This document shows, one piece after another, positions 59,412 to 64,000 of a stretch of DNA of 64,000 nucleotides. The stretch is from NCBI GenBank assembly GCA_001942045.1, contig MSTD01000007.1, positions 44,399 through 108,398 on the forward strand. The letters are read 5' to 3'. Source of the stretch: Mycolicibacterium porcinum (GTDB taxonomy: Bacteria > Actinomycetota > Actinomycetes > Mycobacteriales > Mycobacteriaceae). Each line of letters opens with the position of its first letter. Position 1 is the stretch's first letter. The notes under the pieces were generated by a model, which had not been told where the DNA came from, ran no database searches, and saw only the letters and a list, made by a program, of their open reading frames with translations. Made by a program: the position numbers and the translations under genes.

Positions 59412-59829
59412 GCGAGCGGTCGCGGTGAGTGCATTGGTCGCGGCCCTCGGTGCGGGTATTGCGTTGGCGACACCGGCGCACGCCGACGAGGCCCCCATGA
59501 TGCACCGCGTGACCTACACGGTCACCGCCGAGCAGCCCACGACCGTCGGCATCTATTTCCGCGAGGTCGATCCGCCGACATGGGCGGATTACAGCCACAA
59601 TCCGTACGAATTCAGCCCCAAGGACGATCTGACGCTGGAACCGGGCAAGCCCTGGGTCCGCGAGACCATGCTCGCCGACCCGATGAAGTGGGCCATGGTC
59701 ACCGTCACCACCGCCGGACTCGCCCCGCAAACTCCGGCGACGCTGACGTGTGAAATGGCCATCGACGGAATCGTCGTCGACCGCGCTGCCGGGTCCAAAG
59801 GGGCGTTGTGTTCGCTGCGGAACTGGTGA
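59398..59829 (+). CDS. MmpS-like secreted protein
   Basis: A 143-residue exported protein: signal peptide to about THAHA-like TPAHADE, then a beta-sandwich with VTYTVTAEQPTTVGIYFREVD, an aromatic/acidic middle, and ATLTCEMAIDGIVVDR ending LCSLRNW. The strand pattern and paired Cys recall the soluble domain of MmpS proteins, but no MmpL transporter gene is present. GTG 59398 follows GAGGTGG. It precedes the Mce-associated genes and may belong to them functionally. Confidence 0.6.
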   Translation: MATSERAVAVSALVAALGAGIALATPAHADEAPMMHRVTYTVTAEQPTTVGIYFREVDPPTWADYSHNPYEFSPKDDLTLEPGKPWVRETMLADPMKWAMVTVTTAGLAPQTPATLTCEMAIDGIVVDRAAGSKGALCSLRNW

Positions 59830-59837
59830 GGAAGCAG

Positions 59838-59869
59838 CCCACCAGACGCGGATCTGTCCGCTGGGTGGG
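59838..59869 (+). terminator. Hairpin after the MmpS-like gene
   Basis: CCCACCAG pairs with CTGG-TGGG (one bulged G) around an internal GCGGA/TCCGC pairing, starting nine bases past the stop. No T-run. A second inverted repeat TGCTGCC / GGCAGCA lies at 59890-59896 and 59909-59915. Confidence 0.4.
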
Positions 59870-59988
59870 ACATCGGGCCGGGCACGCATTGCTGCCGCGC
59901 TACCGTGTGGCAGCAGTCACATCGGTCATGCGGCGCGCGCAGTAATCGGCGCCATGCGCGACGGGCCGATACCAACCGGAGGTGCACT

Positions 59989-60663
59989 ATGCGGTTACTC
60001 AGCCGCTCCGACCTGGAAACTGACCAGGAAACTGAGCCAGCCGTGCTCGACGAGGCCGTCGACGTCACGTCGTCGGCCAGTGACGACGACCCGGAGGTGT
60101 CGGATCAGGCGGACGCCGAAACCGATACCGACGATTCCGAGGACGCCGACGAGGCGCCGCGTGAAAAACGAAGCTGGCGCCCGAGACTCGCGCCGTTGCT
60201 CGCCGGCGTCGCCATCCTGGTCAGCGGCGCGCTGATCGCGGCAGGCGGATACGTGATCTGGTACCACCAGCAAGCCGACCGCGAACAGCAGCGTCGCGCG
60301 GAGTTCGCGGCCGCGGCCTCGCAAGCCGCGGTCACCTTGATGTCGATCGACAGCGCCACGGCCCAGGACAACGTCCGGCAGATCCTCGACAACTCGACCG
60401 GACAGTTCAAGGCGGACATCGAGTCCTCCTCCGAAGACCTGGTGAAAGCGGCGCAGGATTCGAAGGCGACGACGAAGGCCACGGTCGGAGCCTCGGCGGT
60501 GCAATCGATGGACGGGGACTCCGCCGTCGTCCTCGTCAGTACGTCGACCACGGTGAGCAATTCGGCCGGGGCGAATCAGCAGCCACGCAATTGGCGCCTG
60601 AGCGTGACCATGGTCAGAGACGGGGAACAGATCAAGATGTCGAAAGTGGAGTTCGTCCCGTGA
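59989..60663 (+). CDS. Mce-associated membrane protein (Mam)
   Basis: A 224-residue protein: acidic N-terminus (about 10-55, poly-Asp/Glu), a single membrane segment (about 65-90), and a periplasmic domain with the NTF2-like VKAAQDSKATTKATVGASAVQS part. This layout is that of Mce-associated proteins (Mam/Mas, compare Rv0177/Rv0178 or Mam4). They stabilise Mce complexes. ATG 59989 has GGAGG seven bases upstream. ATGA/GTGA-type overlap with the next gene. Confidence 0.82.
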   Translation: MRLLSRSDLETDQETEPAVLDEAVDVTSSASDDDPEVSDQADAETDTDDSEDADEAPREKRSWRPRLAPLLAGVAILVSGALIAAGGYVIWYHQQADREQQRRAEFAAAASQAAVTLMSIDSATAQDNVRQILDNSTGQFKADIESSSEDLVKAAQDSKATTKATVGASAVQSMDGDSAVVLVSTSTTVSNSAGANQQPRNWRLSVTMVRDGEQIKMSKVEFVP

Positions 60664-61274
60664 GCACAGCCACAGCAGAAGACACCGCAGAAGCCACACC
60701 AGAAGCCGAAGTCGATGTCGTCGAAGACATCTCGGACGGTGACGCCGTCGCCGAGGAGACTTCTCAGCCCCAGGAGCGGTGGATCCAGCGGGTGAGTCGG
60801 CGCTGGCGTCCGATCGCGGTCGTCGTCCTGCTGCTGGCCTCGGCGAGCTCAGCGGCAGCACTCTATTTCGGCATGTACCGCGTCGACCACGGCATCGCCG
60901 GTTCGTCCACGACTTTGATCGACGCGGCGTCCGAAGGTTCGGTGGCGCTGTTGTCTTATGCGCCAGACAGTTTGGACAAGGACTTCGCCGACGCACGATC
61001 CCGGTTGACGGGTGATTTCCTGACGTACTACAGCGAGTTCGCCGACAAGTTCGTCGCGCCCGCCGCAAAACAGAAGGACATCCGCGCCACCGCCACGGTC
61101 GTTCGCGCCGCGCCGATCACCGTGCAGGCCGACACCGCGGAGGTCCTGGTCTACCTGAACCAGGCAACGACCAGCCGCGACAACCCCGAACCGGCGCAAG
61201 CCGCCAGCGCGGTGAAAGTGGGACTCACGAAACTCGACGGGAAGTGGCTGATCTCGTCGTTCAACCCGATCTAG
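60660..61274 (+). CDS. Mce-associated membrane protein (Mam)
   Basis: A 204-residue Mam-type protein with an acidic N-terminus (about 5-45), one membrane segment (about 55-75) and a periplasmic domain with LTGDFLTYYSEFADKFVAPAAKQK (ends LTGDFLTYYSEFA and VAPAAK) and the terminal GKWLISSFNPI. The pair is the usual twin of Mam genes behind a mce operon. GTG 60660 overlaps the upstream stop by four bases. Confidence 0.83.
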   Translation: MSTATAEDTAEATPEAEVDVVEDISDGDAVAEETSQPQERWIQRVSRRWRPIAVVVLLLASASSAAALYFGMYRVDHGIAGSSTTLIDAASEGSVALLSYAPDSLDKDFADARSRLTGDFLTYYSEFADKFVAPAAKQKDIRATATVVRAAPITVQADTAEVLVYLNQATTSRDNPEPAQAASAVKVGLTKLDGKWLISSFNPI

Positions 61275-61311
61275 TCCCCGAACGGTAGGGTCGCGGCGAG
61301 GAGGTGACCCC

Positions 61312-62148
61312 GTGTCTGAGGTGGACGCGCTTGCCGCGAACCGGGCCAACTGGGACGACCGGGCCGATGTCCATGCCCGGTCCCAGATGTACGACGTAGC
61401 CGGGTTTCTGGCCGATCCCAGCGAGATCTCTCGGGTCGTGCGCAACGACCTGGAGGTGCTCGCGCCGCATCTGCCGGACACCGGCATGACGGGTCGGTCG
61501 TTGCTGCACCTGCAATGCCACATCGGCACCGACACGGTGTCCTGGGCCAGGCTGGGTGCCCGCGACGTACACGGAGTCGACCTGTCGCCGAACTCCCTGC
61601 GGCATGCGGCCCGGATCGCCGAGGCTGACGGCCGTGAGATCACCTGGGTCGAGGGCGATGCGCGATTCGCGTCGACCTTGATCCAGCGGCGCTTCGAGAC
61701 CGTGGTGACCAGCACCGGAACCATCGTGTGGCTACCGGAACTCGCCAACTGGGCCCGGTCCATCCACGACCTGCTGGAGCCGGGCGGGGTGTTCCTGATC
61801 CGCGACGACCATCCGATCCTGAGCGCGATGGACTTCGAGCCGTGGGATGTCACCGACGACTACCTCAGCGGCGGTGGCGCCCGAACCTACGACGACGCCG
61901 GGACGTACACCGAGAACTCTGACGGCCTGATCACGCACGTGCGCAACCACGAATGGCGCCATGATCTGTCCGAAGTAGTCACGTCCCTGCTGCGGGCCGG
62001 GCTCGTCATCGAGGCACTCGAGGAACTGCCGTACATGGACTGGCAGCCTTTCCCGGCGCTCGTGCCGTGCACCGAAGGCTGGGCCCTGCCACCGGGGACG
62101 CCGCGGATCCCGCTGAACTTCGCCGTCGTCGCTCGTCGTCCCCGCTGA
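61312..62148 (+). CDS. SAM-dependent methyltransferase (class I)
   Basis: A 278-residue protein with a Rossmann SAM fold: motif I LLHLQCHIGTDTVSWA, the acidic GVDLSP, and the post-motif WVEGDARF. The first 50 residues and the last 100 are helical extensions. Such enzymes methylate small metabolites or act as TPMT-like methyltransferases. GTG 61312 with GAGGAGGTGA upstream. No clear link with the mce operon. Confidence 0.82.
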   Translation: MSEVDALAANRANWDDRADVHARSQMYDVAGFLADPSEISRVVRNDLEVLAPHLPDTGMTGRSLLHLQCHIGTDTVSWARLGARDVHGVDLSPNSLRHAARIAEADGREITWVEGDARFASTLIQRRFETVVTSTGTIVWLPELANWARSIHDLLEPGGVFLIRDDHPILSAMDFEPWDVTDDYLSGGGARTYDDAGTYTENSDGLITHVRNHEWRHDLSEVVTSLLRAGLVIEALEELPYMDWQPFPALVPCTEGWALPPGTPRIPLNFAVVARRPR

Positions 62149-62159
62149 CTCACCGGTTC

Positions 62160-62178
62160 GTTGTATCCGAGATACAAC
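62160..62178. promoter_or_regulatory. Inverted repeat GTTGTATC-CGA-GATACAAC before the GMC gene
   Basis: Eight-base perfect arms with a three-base centre, AT-rich in a GC-rich background, 90 bases before the start codon. It looks like a TetR-type operator, but no TetR gene is adjacent in the window. Confidence 0.5.
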
Positions 62179-62267
62179 CGCGCTCCAAGAGTTGGTGACG
62201 TGGACATATCGGCATGAGGCTGCCCGCTCCGTAGTTTTCCCTCACATACCTGTGAGCGAGGAGAGAT

Positions 62268-64000
62268 ATGAGCGCGCCCATCAGCGATAACCACCGCGAC
62301 GTGCTGCGGGCACTGGCCGACGCGATTGTGCCGTCGATACAGCGCGACGAGGACCCGACCGGATTCTGGGCGCTGTCGGGCAGCGCCCTGCATGCCGATG
62401 CCGGGGTCGAGATGGCGCTCATGGCCATGCCGGAGGCGCAGCGTGCGGCACTGCTCGGTCTGCTCGACGCGCTGCACGGCCAGGGGTTCGTCACCGAATC
62501 CCCCGCCGTGCGTGAGCAGATCCTCGCCGGAGTGGCGCAGCTCGGGCTGCCGGCCGCCGCGGCGGTCAACGCGCTCGAGTCGCTGACCCTGGCTTTCGCC
62601 TACGCCGGCCCTGACCCGCAGACCGGCAGCAATCCCATGTGGGCCGAATTCGGTTATCCCGGTGCACCGGCCGTGACGCCTGGTGGCGACGGCGGATTCG
62701 CATCGTTCGTTCCCGACGGCCCGGTCCTCGAGGCCGACGGGTGTGTGGTGGGATCGGGTGGGGGTGGAGGCCTGATCGCCGGGGTGCTGGCCGGTGCGGG
62801 CCTGAACGTCGTGGTGCTCGAGGCCGGCGGCAACTTCCACGAAGCCGACTTCACCGGACTCGAACTGCCCTCGTTCCAGCAGCTGTTCTGGCACGGGGGC
62901 CCCACGCCCAGCGCAGATTTCAATGTTTCGCTGCTGGCCGGTTCCACGCTCGGCGGCGGACCGACCGTCAACTGGTCCAACTGCTTGAAGACACCCGATC
63001 ACGTGCGTGAGCAGTGGGCGCGCGAATTCGGCATGGAAGGCGTCGACGGCCCCGACTTCGACAAGCATCTCGACGCCGTGTGGACCCGGCTCGGCGTCAA
63101 TCCGGACTGCTCGGACCTCAACGGACCGCACGAGCGCATGCGCGACGGCGCAGCCGAACTCGGGTGGTCGTTCACCGAGCTGACCCGCAACGCGGATCCT
63201 GCCGCATACTCGCCGGACACCGCAGGCTACATCGGTCTGGGCGACCGTTCGGGCGCGAAACTCGACGTGCGGCGCACGTACCTGGCCGACGCGGTCGCCG
63301 CGGGCGCCCGGGTGATCGTGCGATGCAATGCCCAGCGCGTGCTCACCGAGCACGGCCGCGCGGCGGGGGTGGCGGCGACATACCTCGACCCGCGCACCGG
63401 CACGGCGACCGATCTGCAGGTCCGCGCCCCACGCGTCGTGGTGTCCTGTGGCTCTCTGGAATCGCCTGCGCTGCTGTTGCGTTCGGGCATCGGCGGCCCG
63501 GCCGTGGGAGAGAATCTGCATCTGCATCCGGTGGTGGCGACCCTTGCCTTGCACGACGAACCGCAGCGCGGCTGGTGGGGTGCGCCCATGACGGCGATGG
63601 TCGACGAGTTCGCCGACGCGGAGGACGGATACGGCATCCTGATCCAGGGTGTGCAGTGGTCGAACTCGATCATCGCCGGTGGCATGTCGCGTTCCTCCGC
63701 GCAGGAACTCAAGGAGACGATGGCCCAGCTGGAGAATGCCTCCTGGTTCGTCGGCATCGTGCGCGACCGCGGCCACGGTCGGGTGACCATCGACGACGAG
63801 GGCAACTCGGTGATCACCTATGACGTGACCGATGACGTCGACATCCGTAATGAGCAGCGGTCTCTGGAAGCCCAGATCCGGCTGCACGCCGCGAGTGGGG
63901 CCCGCGAGATCGTGCCGTTCGCCGCCACCACAACCCGCTGGCGCCGCGGCGAGGACCTCGACGCCTTCATCGAGACCATGAAGAACGTCCCGTTCCGGGC
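62268..64000 (+). CDS. GMC-family alcohol oxidase/dehydrogenase, 3' truncated by window edge
   Basis: At least 577 residues of an FAD-dependent GMC oxidoreductase with an N-terminal helical extension (about 1-160) as in long-chain fatty-alcohol oxidases. The dinucleotide motif GSGGGGGLIAGVLA (about 162-175), LGGGPTVNWSNCLKTP, VVVSCGSLESPALLLRSG and the HLHPVV segment are visible. It oxidises primary or secondary alcohols. ATG 62268 has GAGGAGAG upstream. The C-terminal catalytic His/Asn lies outside the window. Confidence 0.85.
   Translation, partial: MSAPISDNHRDVLRALADAIVPSIQRDEDPTGFWALSGSALHADAGVEMALMAMPEAQRAALLGLLDALHGQGFVTESPAVREQILAGVAQLGLPAAAAVNALESLTLAFAYAGPDPQTGSNPMWAEFGYPGAPAVTPGGDGGFASFVPDGPVLEADGCVVGSGGGGGLIAGVLAGAGLNVVVLEAGGNFHEADFTGLELPSFQQLFWHGGPTPSADFNVSLLAGSTLGGGPTVNWSNCLKTPDHVREQWAREFGMEGVDGPDFDKHLDAVWTRLGVNPDCSDLNGPHERMRDGAAELGWSFTELTRNADPAAYSPDTAGYIGLGDRSGAKLDVRRTYLADAVAAGARVIVRCNAQRVLTEHGRAAGVAATYLDPRTGTATDLQVRAPRVVVSCGSLESPALLLRSGIGGPAVGENLHLHPVVATLALHDEPQRGWWGAPMTAMVDEFADAEDGYGILIQGVQWSNSIIAGGMSRSSAQELKETMAQLENASWFVGIVRDRGHGRVTIDDEGNSVITYDVTDDVDIRNEQRSLEAQIRLHAASGAREIVPFAATTTRWRRGEDLDAFIETMKNVPFR

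Noticed and set aside
61887..63887. 666-codon minus-strand open frame opposite the methyltransferase and GMC genes
   Set aside because: No family features and biased composition; the plus strand has intact GMC and SAM motifs in the same interval.
1..64000. tRNA, rRNA, CRISPR array, insertion sequence or prophage genes
   Set aside because: No cloverleaf-like sequence, spaced repeats, transposase or phage motifs were seen.

Overview
The window looks like the chromosome of a fast-growing environmental actinobacterium, most likely Mycolicibacterium or Mycobacterium sensu lato. Pointers are the high GC content, many GTG starts, dense ATGA/GTGA operon overlaps, a complete mce operon with Mce-associated proteins, an F420-type luciferase-like enzyme, a mycofactocin-type short-chain dehydrogenase and an MmpS-like secreted protein. 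I see no rRNA, tRNA, insertion sequence, prophage or CRISPR array, and no gene-free stretch longer than about 240 bases.

Region 1 (1-8019) holds the end of a SulP permease gene and a divergent sugar/polyol locus. The minus-strand operon encodes a TIM-barrel isomerase/epimerase, an SDR dehydrogenase, a one-chain dihydroxyacetone-kinase-type kinase and an RpiB-type isomerase. The plus-strand operon encodes an MHS-family transporter, a transketolase split into two subunits, and a GntR/FCD regulator. SDR + Dak kinase + RpiB matches the logic of the mycobacterial D-threitol/D-erythrulose pathway, which ends in D-erythrose 4-phosphate, a transketolase substrate. TGTTGAC palindromes and repeats lie between the two operons and again before gntR, which suggests one local regulon.

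Region 2 (8016-10413) has an APC permease, a hotdog thioesterase and an HsaB-like flavin reductase.

Region 3 (about 9.9-48.8 kb) is a large catabolic island for a steroid-like or other polycyclic substrate. It carries paralogues of most enzymes that open steroid rings A and B: KstD (delta-1 dehydrogenation), a delta-4(5alpha)-type dehydrogenase, KshA and KshB (9alpha-hydroxylation), HsaA and HsaB (flavin hydroxylase), HsaC (extradiol dioxygenase) and HsaD (C-C hydrolase). Between them, a 13-gene minus-strand run (16995-28864) encodes an acyl-CoA ligase, alcohol and aldehyde dehydrogenases, a crotonase, a two-subunit FadE pair, NTF2-fold proteins, SDRs, an HSL esterase and an unrecognised possible Fe(II)/2-oxoglutarate enzyme. 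Two type I Baeyer-Villiger monooxygenases each lead an operon and are each followed by an SDR. Six local regulators (one PadR, three TetR, two IclR) and several strong palindromes mark it as self-regulated. No thiolase, HsaE/F/G or aldolase is present, so lower steps must be encoded elsewhere.

Region 4 (49018-61274) is a full mce operon (two YrbE permeases, MceA-F), then a secreted protein on the opposite strand behind a bidirectional terminator, two further small exported proteins, and two Mce-associated membrane proteins. Its position next to hsaD suggests that this Mce system imports the island's substrate; Mce4 of M. tuberculosis imports cholesterol.

Region 5 (61312-64000) has a SAM methyltransferase and a GMC-type alcohol oxidase that runs off the window.
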